From the NCBI GenBank assembly GCA_016720345.1, contig JADKKV010000005.1:62001-126000 (forward strand): 64,000 bases of DNA, written 5' to 3'. The notes beneath the pieces were generated by a model, which worked only from the letters and a program-made list of their open reading frames with translations, did not search any database and was not told where the DNA came from. Below, in pieces: positions 35,299 through 42,810 of this stretch; within the stretch, counting starts at the first letter, position 1; every line of letters starts with the position of its first letter. The stretch is from Thermomonas sp. GTDB taxonomy: Bacteria > Pseudomonadota > Gammaproteobacteria > Xanthomonadales > Xanthomonadaceae. Both the position numbers and the translations under genes were made by a program.

Positions 35299-36605
35299 CA
35301 GGCGAAGCGCGCGGGGTCGAACGCGGACGGATCCACCGCCGGGCGGCGCTGCGCGACCATGTCGGCGAGCAACTGCCCGGTGCCGGCGCTCATGCCCACC
35401 CCCATCATGCCGTGGCCGGTGGCCAGCCACAGGTGCGAATGGCCCGGGGCGCGACCGATCAGCGGGATGTCGTCGCGGCTCATCGGCCGCCAGCCGAACC
35501 ATCGCTCGCGCAACGCCGGGCCGACCGGATGGTGCAGGTACTTGCGCGCACCGCGCTCCAGCGCACCCAGCCGGCGCTCGTTGAGGGTGCTGTCGTAGCC
35601 GGAGAATTCCATGGTGCTGCCGAGGCGGAAGCCGCTGCCCCAGGCGGTGACGCACACCGAGACCTCGCGCAGCGTCAGCGGACGCTTCGGCACCACCGCG
35701 GGCGCGCTGTAGGTCATCGAGTACCCCTTGCCCGGCTGGATCGCCTTGCGCAGCCACGGCAGGCCGATCGCGCGGGCGAGCGTCGGCGACCACGCCCCGG
35801 TCGCGATCACCGCATCCCGGGCGCGCACCGCGCCGCGGGCAGTGACCACACGCACGCCATCCGCGCCCGCCTCCAGCGACTGCAACGCGCAGTGTTCGAT
35901 GATGGTGCCGCCGCGCTCGCGCACCGCGCGCGCCAGCTCCGCCACGTAGCGGTCCGGGCGCAGCGCGGCATCGCCGGCGAAGCGGATCGCACCCGCCACG
36001 CCCGGCTTCAGCGCCGGTTCCTGGCGTTCGTAGGCGGGGCCATCGATGACCTCGGCCTCGATCCCGAATTCGCGCAACAGGGGGAGATCGCGCAGCTCGT
36101 GCTCCATTGCGCGCGCATCATGGAACACGTAGTCCTCGCCACTCTCCACGAACTCGCACTGCAGCGCGTAGTCGCGCACCCAGTCGGCGATGCGCTGGCG
36201 CGAGTCGTTGAGCAGGGCCGACTTGGCGCGCGTGCTCGCGCGCCAGTCGCGATGGTTGCAGCGCATCGCGAAACCGAGCAGCCAGCGCCACAGCGCCGGG
36301 TCGAAGCGCGGCGGAACGTACAGCGGCGCGTCCGGGGTCAGCATCCAGCGCAGCGCGCGGGGAATGGTGCCGGGTGCCGCCAATGGCGGCGCGTGGCTGG
36401 GCGTCAGCGTCCCGCAATTGCCGTGCGAGGCACCGCCGCCAATCTCGCCCGCATCGACCACCAGGACGCCGCGGCCATCGGCAAGCAACGCAAGCGCAGT
36501 GGCCAACCCGGACACCCCGGCGCCGACCACGATGCAGTCGGAATCGCCTATTCCTTGCTGCGGTGCAGCAGGAATCGTGGCCTGCGATGGTTGCAACTCA
36601 GTCAA
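35298..36605 (-). CDS. FAD-dependent D-amino acid dehydrogenase (DadA family)
   Basis: 435 aa from a TTG at 36605, chosen because GGAGG (minus strand, 36613-36617) stands 7 nt upstream; no ATG precedes the FAD site. Seen: DSDCIVVGAGVSGLATALAL (Rossmann GxGxxG), GASHGNCGTLTPSHAPPLA, and the C-terminal GWRPMSRDDIPLIGRA, LWLATGHGMMGVGMSAGTG. DAO/DadA-family flavoenzymes oxidise D-amino acids (D-Ala, D-hydroxyproline) to keto acids in the membrane-linked chain. The translationally coupled HutG-like gene suggests a shared amino-acid degradation route; the substrate is unknown. Confidence 0.85.
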   Translation of the reverse strand: MTELQPSQATIPAAPQQGIGDSDCIVVGAGVSGLATALALLADGRGVLVVDAGEIGGGASHGNCGTLTPSHAPPLAAPGTIPRALRWMLTPDAPLYVPPRFDPALWRWLLGFAMRCNHRDWRASTRAKSALLNDSRQRIADWVRDYALQCEFVESGEDYVFHDARAMEHELRDLPLLREFGIEAEVIDGPAYERQEPALKPGVAGAIRFAGDAALRPDRYVAELARAVRERGGTIIEHCALQSLEAGADGVRVVTARGAVRARDAVIATGAWSPTLARAIGLPWLRKAIQPGKGYSMTYSAPAVVPKRPLTLREVSVCVTAWGSGFRLGSTMEFSGYDSTLNERRLGALERGARKYLHHPVGPALRERWFGWRPMSRDDIPLIGRAPGHSHLWLATGHGMMGVGMSAGTGQLLADMVAQRRPAVDPSAFDPARFA

Positions 36606-36656
36606 GACAAGGCCTCCAACGATTTGGTGCGTCGCAGCATGACATGAATGGAAGAT

Positions 36657-36770
36657 GACACTTGGCGTTGTGACGCCCGTCACCTTCGCCTCAGCAGCCC
36701 CCGCTGCGGAGTCGAGCTTCGGGCTGTCCGGCCGCGTACGCGGCCGGGCGTGGCGAGTATGCCAAGTGTC
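36657..36770. repeat. Inverted-repeat bracketed palindromic region upstream of M4 protease
   Basis: A 10-bp perfect inverted repeat (GACACTTGGC at 36657-36666 with GCCAAGTGTC at 36761-36770) brackets a perfect 20-bp palindrome, CCGGCCGCGTACGCGGCCGG, at 36728-36747. It occupies the gap between the divergent amino-acid dehydrogenase and M4 protease genes, an unusual place for a terminator. It resembles a dispersed extragenic palindrome. Confidence 0.55.
36669..36684 (+). promoter_or_regulatory. CRP/Clp-like binding site
   Basis: TGTGACGCCCGTCACC matches the CRP/Clp consensus TGTGA-N6-TCACA in 9 of 10 positions. It is centred about 155 bases upstream of the M4 protease ATG and about 70 upstream of the dehydrogenase start. 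Xanthomonas and Lysobacter Clp proteins control secreted proteases through such sites; binding here is inferred. Confidence 0.45.
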
Positions 36771-36830
36771 CGCCGCGCCAACGCTGTTCCGAGGGCGCAT
36801 CAAACCACGTTGCCAAGGATTCGAACACCG

Positions 36831-38398
36831 ATGCGCACCTCCACCCGCTTGCTGACCGCGGCTGTCCTTGCCGCGCTTTCCTCCGGCGCCTTCGCCGCCG
36901 GCCCCGCCGAGCGCGCGCTCGGCCACCTGCGCGCAAATGGCGCGATCGCCAAGGCAGCCGACGGCGATGCCTTCATCGCCCGCAGCGTCAATGTCGATGC
37001 CGACGGCACCGAACACGTACGCTTCGACCGCACCTACCGCGGCATGCCGGTCATCGGCGGCGACTTCGTGGTCCATTCGCGCAACGGACAGGTCAAGGGC
37101 ACCAGCATGACCCTGTCCAGCAGCGGCCGCCCGGGACTGTCCGGCCGCATCAGCGCGGACCAGGCCACCATCACCGCCGGCGCCGAGTTCGGCACCGACT
37201 TCACCGGCGTGCAGGAAGCCCGCAAGGTGGTGTTCGCCCGCAACACCAGCCCGCGCCTGGCGTACGAAGTGGTGTTCACCGGCACCAAGCGCGACCAGAC
37301 CCCGACCGAGATGCATTACTTCGTGGATGCGTCCACCGGCAAGATCCTGGACCGCTGGGACATGGTCCACACCGCCAAGCCGGGCGGCGGCGGCACCGGT
37401 GGCGGCGCCGCCGCGGTCGGCACCGGCCGCACCCTCATCTATGGCAACGTAGTCCTCAACTCCGCAGGCTCGGGCAGCAGCTACAACCTGACCGATACCA
37501 CCCGCGGCAGCGGCGCCACCTACGATGCGAAGAACTATTCGTACTCGACCGCGGCGCGCCGGGCGGTGCTGTTCACCGACGCCGACAACACCTGGGGTAC
37601 CAATGCCGCTTCGAATCGGCCACCGTGGCAGCCGACGCCCATTACGGGGTTGCCACCACCTGGGATTACTACAAGAACGCGCACGGGCGCAACGGCATCT
37701 TCAATGACGGCAAGGGCGTGAAGAGCTACGTGCACGTCGGCACCAACTGGATCAATGCGGCGTGGTACGCCAACGCCATGTACTACGGCGATGGCGGCAG
37801 CGGCTACCTGCCGCTGGTGTCGCTGGACGTGGCCGGCCACGAGATGAGCCACGGCGTCAACCAGGCCGAAGCCAACCTCGCCTACTCCAACGATTCCGGC
37901 GGCCTGAACGAGGCCAACTCGGACATCATGGGCACGATGGTGGAGTTCTACGCCAACAACGCCAACGATCCGGGCGACTACAAGATCGGCGAGGAACTGT
38001 CCTCCAGCCCGCTGCGCTACATGTACGACCCGAACCTGGACGGCAATGCCTCGTACGACTGCTACCCGGCCGGCGGCCTGGGCGGCGTGGACCCGCACTA
38101 TTCCTCGGGTCCGGCCAACCATTTCTTCTACCTGCTGGCAGAAGGCACCACCAGCCTGACCAGGACCTGCGCCCCGGGCGACGGCAAGAACGCCACCGGC
38201 AACGGGTCGCTCGCCGGCATCGGCCGCACGGCGGCGGCGGCGATCTGGTACCGGGCGATCCGCGACTACATGACCTCCAGCACCACCTACCCGCAGGCGC
38301 GCGCCGCCACCCTGCAGGCCGCCACCGCGCTCTATGGCGCCGGCTCGGCGCAGTACAACGCCGTGGCCGCGGCGTGGTCGGCGATCAACGTCAACTAA
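36831..38398 (+). pseudogene. Secreted M4 (thermolysin-like) metalloprotease, broken by a single-base frameshift
   Basis: Intact it would be about 522 aa. The signal MRTSTRLLTAAVLAALSSGAFA starts at 36831 with AAGGA 10 nt upstream. The propeptide (FTP-like YRGMPVIGGDFVVHSRNG, PepSY-like MHYFVDASTGKILDRWD) reads in one frame to about residue 258. At 37605-37610 the frame shifts: the catalytic half continues one frame over from TTC at 37610 (FESATVAADAHYG), as if one base were lost. The second frame holds the zinc motif GHEMSHG (37835-37855), GGLNEANSDIMG and the rest of a normal M4 domain. No gap in homology is seen, so the lesion is recent or a sequencing error. Confidence 0.85.
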
Positions 38399-38420
38399 GC
38401 GATTGCATCACCGCAACACG

Positions 38421-38446
38421 GAACGGCCCGCACAAGCGGGCCGTTC
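38421..38446. terminator. Bidirectional terminator after M4 protease
   Basis: A perfect 10-bp stem (GAACGGCCCG/CGGGCCGTTC) with the loop CACAAG, followed on the plus strand by TCGTTTGC. It lies 22 bases after the M4 stop and 25 bases from the convergent DUF418 stop, so it can serve both genes. Confidence 0.75.
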
Positions 38447-38470
38447 TCGTTTGCAGGTTCGTCTCCACCC

Positions 38471-40156
38471 TCAGGCGGCGACGGGCGCCGCCAATCGCAA
38501 GGCCGGCCGCGTGCCGTAGGTCATCCAGCGCCACAGCCATTCGATCGGGCCGTAGCGGAACCGCGCCAGCCACCAGTGGCTCAGCAACACCTGCAGGCCG
38601 AACACCACCACCACGAACACGGCTTGCTGCGCGCGCGGCATGCCCCAGTGGCCCAGGCCATAGCCGTAGAAGAACAGGCTGGCGATCAGCGATTGCATCA
38701 GGTAGTTGGTCAGCGCCATCCGTCCCGCGGGTGCCAGCCAGCCCAGCAGGCGCTGGCCGGTCGCGGCCTGCAGCGCCAGCACCAGGCAGGCCACGTAGCC
38801 CAGCATCAAGGGCAACCCGCCCATCATGTGCAGCGCATTGGCCAGTTGCCACAGCGCGTCCGGCGGTGCATCCGCGGCGCGCTCCAGCGGCCGCAGCGAC
38901 ACCAGGCTGGCGGCGATCGACAACGCCCCGCCCGCCAGCATCCCGGTCACCGCCAGCTTGCGGAATGCCGGCAGGTGCCGCTGTGGCTGCACCATCATCC
39001 CCGACTGGATGAACCAGCCGCCGAGCAGGAACAAGCCCAGCGCGATGACCGACAACCCGACGCTCTGGCCGAGGTCGCGCAGGTAGGCGCCGGCGCGGAA
39101 GCGGACCGCCTCGGCATAGGTGCCGCCGGACATGATCCGGGTTTCTTCCGCCGCCTGCGCCTTGCGCTCGGCCAGGCGCTTCGCCACTTCCGCGCGCTGC
39201 GCGGCCCTGGCCTTTGCCCCGGCGTCCTCGACGGGCGAAGGCGCCGCCGCCCGCGGCTGCTTGCCTGCAGTCGCCGGTGTCGCCGCAACCGGCCGCTCGG
39301 CACCGGCGCGCGCGCCCTCCTGTGCCGGTGGCCCGAACATCATGTAGAAGCCGCCCGCCAGCATCATCAGGGTCGGCAGCAGGAAGATCGCAACCCCCGC
39401 GCGCAGCGCCCGTTGCGCCGGAGGACCGCGATGGCGCCCGGCCAGCCATGCCACCACCACCAGCAGCAGCGCGCCGACCACCAGCGGTGCCCCCTTGTCC
39501 GCCCCCACCTTCGCCAGCGTGACCGCGCCGCCCACCAGCATCAGCAGCGCCATCGCCAGGACCACCAGCGCGATCCGCGGCCAGCCGCGGAAGCTGCGTT
39601 CGTCGCGCAGGTACAGCGCCACCAGTGCGGCGAACAGCAGCACCACGATCGCGACCCCCGCCGAGCTGGTGGCAGGGATCGCGGCCAGCACCGCGAACGG
39701 CAGCAGCAGCGCCAGCCAGTGTTTCGGCGTGCCGAACAGGGTCAACAACAGCGCCGCCGCGGTGACCGCGTAGGCGAACAGGATGTCGCCCGGCCACAGC
39801 AGCACGCCGTGCAGCAGGCCGAACGCCGCCAACGCCGCGGTGCGACGCGCATAGGTCGCCACGAACGCGCTGCCGCTGGCCCGCGCGCGCTGCAGCATCA
39901 CCGCGAAACCCATCCCGAACAGCAGCGAAAACATCGGCCAGAACTTGCTGGCGACGAAAGTGTGGATCAGCCACGCGACGACCAGGTCCGGGCCGGCCAA
40001 TCCCGCAGGAACGCCGGCCCCGAGGTCGGCGATCGGCCGGTTGAACCACTCGACGTTCATCAGGAAGATGCCCAGCAGGGCAAATCCGCGGATGACGTCG
40101 AGCGTCTGGATGCGTTCATGGAGCTGGAGCGGGCGCAACGCTTCGGCGGCGGCCAT
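38471..40156 (-). CDS. DUF418 family membrane protein
   Basis: 561 aa from ATG 40156 (MAAAEALRPLQLHERIQTLD), which has AGGA 9 nt upstream; an ATG 15 bases earlier lacks a site. About ten hydrophobic helices. The family opening DVIRGFALLGIFLMNVEWF and the C-terminal DUF418 domain (GRMALTNYLMQSLIASLFFY, then LLSHWWLARFRYGPIEWLWR) are clear. An Ala/Lys/Arg-rich cytoplasmic segment (residues about 288-345, AKARAAQRAEVAKRLAERKA) interrupts the membrane part and predicts a coiled coil. Function unknown; the fold is related to acyltransferase-3-type membrane proteins. Confidence 0.85.
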   Translation of the reverse strand: MAAAEALRPLQLHERIQTLDVIRGFALLGIFLMNVEWFNRPIADLGAGVPAGLAGPDLVVAWLIHTFVASKFWPMFSLLFGMGFAVMLQRARASGSAFVATYARRTAALAAFGLLHGVLLWPGDILFAYAVTAAALLLTLFGTPKHWLALLLPFAVLAAIPATSSAGVAIVVLLFAALVALYLRDERSFRGWPRIALVVLAMALLMLVGGAVTLAKVGADKGAPLVVGALLLVVVAWLAGRHRGPPAQRALRAGVAIFLLPTLMMLAGGFYMMFGPPAQEGARAGAERPVAATPATAGKQPRAAAPSPVEDAGAKARAAQRAEVAKRLAERKAQAAEETRIMSGGTYAEAVRFRAGAYLRDLGQSVGLSVIALGLFLLGGWFIQSGMMVQPQRHLPAFRKLAVTGMLAGGALSIAASLVSLRPLERAADAPPDALWQLANALHMMGGLPLMLGYVACLVLALQAATGQRLLGWLAPAGRMALTNYLMQSLIASLFFYGYGLGHWGMPRAQQAVFVVVVFGLQVLLSHWWLARFRYGPIEWLWRWMTYGTRPALRLAAPVAA

Positions 40157-40181
40157 GGTCAATTCCTGCACTTGGTTTACT

Positions 40182-40187
40182 GTATTA
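40182..40187 (-). promoter_or_regulatory. Possible -10 element of the DUF418 gene
   Basis: TAATAC on the minus strand, 25 bases upstream of the DUF418 ATG, in an AT-rich island (40170-40210) that contrasts with the surrounding GC-rich sequence. No convincing -35 partner is seen at 16-18 bases, so this is tentative. Confidence 0.3.
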
Positions 40188-40267
40188 GATCGCTACAACA
40201 CCAATTCTCCATGCGCCGGAAGTCATGGGCTGGAGCCCTGGTTCACCGTCCCCCGACACAAACGCGA

Positions 40268-40288
40268 ACGGCCCGCAGTGCGGGCCGT
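40268..40288 (-). terminator. slyD terminator
   Basis: Perfect 9-bp stem ACGGCCCGC/GCGGGCCGT with the loop AGT, followed on the minus strand by TCGCGTTTGTG. It lies 27 bases beyond the slyD stop. The sequence is similar to the terminator after the M4 gene. Confidence 0.65.
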
Positions 40289-40315
40289 CCGGGCGATTGC
40301 CGCTGGCGCGTACGC

Positions 40316-40798
40316 TCAGTGGTGGTGGCCGCCGTCGCCATGCACATGGCCGTGCGCCAGCTCTTCCGCGGAGGCCTCGCGCACTTCGACGATCTCGATG
40401 TCGAACTCCAGGTCCTTGCCGGCCATCGGGTGGTTGAGGTCGACGTCGACCACGCTCATCCCCACCTTTTCGATGGTGACCGCGCGCGGGCCGAAATTGG
40501 TCTGCAGCACCACCTGCATGCCCGGCGCCAGCTTCTGCGCGCCGAAATGCTTCTTCGGGATGCGTTGGCCCAGGCCCTCGCGGCGTTCGCCGTAGGCGTC
40601 CGCGGCCGCCACGCTGGCCTTGAAGCTGTCGCCGGCCTCGCGGCCGTCCATCGCCTTTTCCAGGCCCGGGATGATGTTGCCGTGGCCGAACAGGATCGCC
40701 AGCGGCTGGCCGCCATCCTTCGAATTCTCCACCGCTTCCTGGCCGGCCTCGGCAACGGCGTAGTGGAAGCGGACGACGCGGTCTTTCTCGATCTTCAT
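40316..40798 (-). CDS. slyD: FKBP-type peptidyl-prolyl isomerase SlyD
   Basis: 160 aa from ATG 40798 (MKIEKDRVVRFHYAVAEAG). An FKBP domain is split by the insert-in-flap chaperone domain: ILFGHGNIIPGLEKAMDGRE, then the flap with GMSVVDVDLNHPMAGKDLEF closing the FKBP part. The C-terminus HGHVHGDGGHHH is His-rich, as in SlyD proteins that bind Ni2+, though shorter than in E. coli and without its Cys residues. A prolyl isomerase and nickel chaperone in the cytosol. Divergent from the NlpC/P60 gene with only 33 bases between starts. Confidence 0.93.
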   Translation of the reverse strand: MKIEKDRVVRFHYAVAEAGQEAVENSKDGGQPLAILFGHGNIIPGLEKAMDGREAGDSFKASVAAADAYGERREGLGQRIPKKHFGAQKLAPGMQVVLQTNFGPRAVTIEKVGMSVVDVDLNHPMAGKDLEFDIEIVEVREASAEELAHGHVHGDGGHHH

Positions 40799-40831
40799 GC
40801 GGATTCTCGGGTGGTGGCGCTTGCCGGCTCG

Positions 40832-41398
40832 ATGCGATGCGGCAACACTGCGCGGGTGACGGAACCAGCCGACTGCCAGCAGCGACCGGGCGCGCATTAT
40901 CGGCGCAACGCGCTGCTGGCGCTATCGATGGCACTGCTGGCGGCGTGCGGGGGCGGCCAGGCGCTGCGTCCCGCCGCACCGGCGGCGCAGGCGTGGCCGG
41001 CGGTGGCGCCGGCCGATCCGGCCCGGGCCAATGCGGTGCTGATGCGCGCGATCAGCCTGGTCGGCACGCCCTACCGCTACGGCGGCAACACCCCCGAGGG
41101 TGGGTTCGACTGCAGTGGACTGGTGAACTACGTCTACCGGGACATGCTGGACCTGCGCCTGCCGCGCACCTCGCGCGAGCTGTTTGCGATGCCGCACGCG
41201 CCGATCGCCACCGACCGGCTGGCCGGCGGGGACCTGGTGTTCTTCGGCAGCGACGGCAACGTCAGCCATGTCGGCATCTACGTGGGCGAAGGCCGCTTCG
41301 TGCATGCCCCCAGCAGCGGCGGCACGGTCCGCCTGGACCGGCTGGATGGTCATTGGTGGCGGGACCATTACCGCGGTGCGCGCCGGTTGCTGAATTGA
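40832..41398 (+). CDS. NlpC/P60 (C40) peptidoglycan endopeptidase lipoprotein
   Basis: 188 aa from ATG 40832; an in-frame GTG at 40856 is an alternative. The signal ALLALSMALLAACGGG contains a lipobox, so an outer-membrane lipoprotein like Spr/MepS is predicted. The catalytic domain has ISLVGTPYRYGGNTPEGGFD with nucleophile FDCSGLVNYVY, His in NVSHVGIYVGEGR, and the third residue in FVHAPSSGG. C40 enzymes of this kind cut the D-Ala-mDAP or D-Glu-mDAP cross-link region to allow wall growth. The next gene downstream is a paralogue. Confidence 0.9.
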   Translation: MRCGNTARVTEPADCQQRPGAHYRRNALLALSMALLAACGGGQALRPAAPAAQAWPAVAPADPARANAVLMRAISLVGTPYRYGGNTPEGGFDCSGLVNYVYRDMLDLRLPRTSRELFAMPHAPIATDRLAGGDLVFFGSDGNVSHVGIYVGEGRFVHAPSSGGTVRLDRLDGHWWRDHYRGARRLLN

Positions 41399-41561
41399 TT
41401 CAATGACTTGCAAGGCAACGCCCAATCACGAACCTGAATGGGTGCGAGTTCGCCTTTTGTGACCGCAGCGCGCATTCATTTACGTGCGCCTAACGAAATA
41501 TGAACCCTTCACCCTGCATTGCCGGGTAAGGTCGCCGCTGGTTCCAAATCGTGATGACCGC

Positions 41562-42224
41562 GTGACGACAGCGCAACTGCCCCACGGCCATTCCATCGCT
41601 CGCACCGCCCGTCGGGAAATTCCCCGCCTGCTGCAGCGTTTCCTGCTTGCCATGGCGCTGACCGCCTGCGCCATCCCGGCGATCGCAAGCAATCCCGAAC
41701 AGGCCCCGGCCAGCACCACCGCGCAGGCCACGGTCGCGACCCTGGCACCCGCGGATTCGGTTGCCAGCATCGACCTCGCCAGCCCCGACAATGCCCCGCT
41801 GGCCGAGCAGATCGCCGCCCTGCAGGCCGCGCCCACCACCACTTCCCGCATCAGGACCGTGCTCCAGCGCGCGTTCGCCCTGCTCGGCACGCCCTATCGC
41901 TGGGGCGGCACCAACCCGGATTCGGGCTTCGACTGCAGCGGCCTGGTCGGCTACGTGTTCCGCACCATCGGCATCGACCTGCCTCGCGTCTCGCGCGCGA
42001 TGGCCAACGAAGGCACCGCGATCACCGACCGCGCCGCCCTGGTGGAGGGCGACCTGGTGTTCTTCGGCAAACGCGGCCGGGTCGACCATGTCGGCATCTA
42101 CGTCGGCGAAGGCAAGTTCGTGCACGCGCCGCGCACCGGCCGCGACGTCACCGTGTCCAGCCTCGCCAGCGGCTACTGGAGCCAGAAGTACCTGCAGGCA
42201 CGCCGGCTCGCCGCCGACACCTGA
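41562..42224 (+). CDS. NlpC/P60 (C40) peptidoglycan endopeptidase, paralogue
   Basis: 220 aa from a GTG at 41562; an in-frame GTG at 41484 gives 26 more residues from AT-rich, non-coding-looking DNA and is rejected. The signal RFLLAMALTACAIPAIAS is probably cleaved by signal peptidase I, since the Cys is not in a good lipobox. The catalytic domain mirrors the upstream gene: LLGTPYRWGGTNPDSGFDCS, then VDHVGIYVGEGKFVHAPRT. A linker of about 60 residues precedes it. Likely a periplasmic wall hydrolase arising from tandem duplication. A strong terminator follows. Confidence 0.9.
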   Translation: MTTAQLPHGHSIARTARREIPRLLQRFLLAMALTACAIPAIASNPEQAPASTTAQATVATLAPADSVASIDLASPDNAPLAEQIAALQAAPTTTSRIRTVLQRAFALLGTPYRWGGTNPDSGFDCSGLVGYVFRTIGIDLPRVSRAMANEGTAITDRAALVEGDLVFFGKRGRVDHVGIYVGEGKFVHAPRTGRDVTVSSLASGYWSQKYLQARRLAADT

Positions 42225-42244
42225 GCCCCGCACGCGCGTACACG

Positions 42245-42272
42245 ACGCCGCCTGCGGGCGGCGTTTTCGTTT
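42245..42272 (+). terminator. Terminator after the second NlpC/P60 gene
   Basis: 8-bp perfect stem ACGCCGCC/GGCGGCGT, loop TGCG, followed directly by TTTCGTTT. Classic intrinsic terminator 20 bases after the stop. Confidence 0.85.
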
Positions 42273-42355
42273 GCGGCGCGGCACGCCATGCCGGGCGTTG
42301 CTTGCGTCGCCCACGGCCGCAGGCGATGCTGCGCCGGGCACACGAGGGGATGCAC

Positions 42356-42775
42356 ATGGGACGCACGATCCTGGGGGCGGTGGCCGGGCTGCTGGTCGCC
42401 TTCTTCACCATCATGGTGGTCGAATTCGCCGGCCACCAGGTCTATCCGCCACCGCCGGGACTGGACCCGATGGTGCCCGCCGACATGGCCATGATCATGC
42501 AGTCGATGCCGCTGGGCGCGATGCTGCTGGTGGTCGTGGCCTGGCTGACCGGTGCATTCGATGGCGGCTTCGTCGCCGCCCTGGTCGCGCGCGGCAACCG
42601 GCCGCGGGTGGCCGCCGTGGTTCCCGCGCTGCTGGTGATGGCCGGGGTGGTCGGCATGGTCGTGCAATTGCCCGGGCATCCGCTGTGGATGTCGATCGCA
42701 GGCCTGTTGCTGCCGATCCCGGTGGCTCTGGCTGGCGCCGGGTTGGCCTCCAGGCGGAAGCCGGCCGCGCGCTGA
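42356..42775 (+). CDS. Small four-helix membrane protein, unknown
   Basis: 139 aa. The ATG at 42356 is preferred because GAGGGG lies 6 nt upstream; an ATG at 42350 is too close to that site. Four hydrophobic segments are visible: TILGAVAGLLVAFFTIMVVE, SMPLGAMLLVVVAWLTGAF, VAAVVPALLVMAGVVGMVV and MSIAGLLLPIPVALAGAGL. Residues 21-42 (GHQVYPPPPGLDPMVPADMA) form a Pro-rich external loop. I do not recognise the family by name; it looks like small inner-membrane proteins common in Lysobacteraceae. It is convergent with the symporter gene. Confidence 0.75.
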   Translation: MGRTILGAVAGLLVAFFTIMVVEFAGHQVYPPPPGLDPMVPADMAMIMQSMPLGAMLLVVVAWLTGAFDGGFVAALVARGNRPRVAAVVPALLVMAGVVGMVVQLPGHPLWMSIAGLLLPIPVALAGAGLASRRKPAAR

Positions 42776-42810
42776 GCCGGGGGCACCGCGCGCGGGGCAG
42801 GATTGCGCGC

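Noticed and set aside
36648-38398. Two separate genes instead of one frameshifted M4 protease
   Set aside because: The two frames give consecutive parts of a single M4 protein with no missing or repeated homology, and the second has no start or ribosome site of its own.
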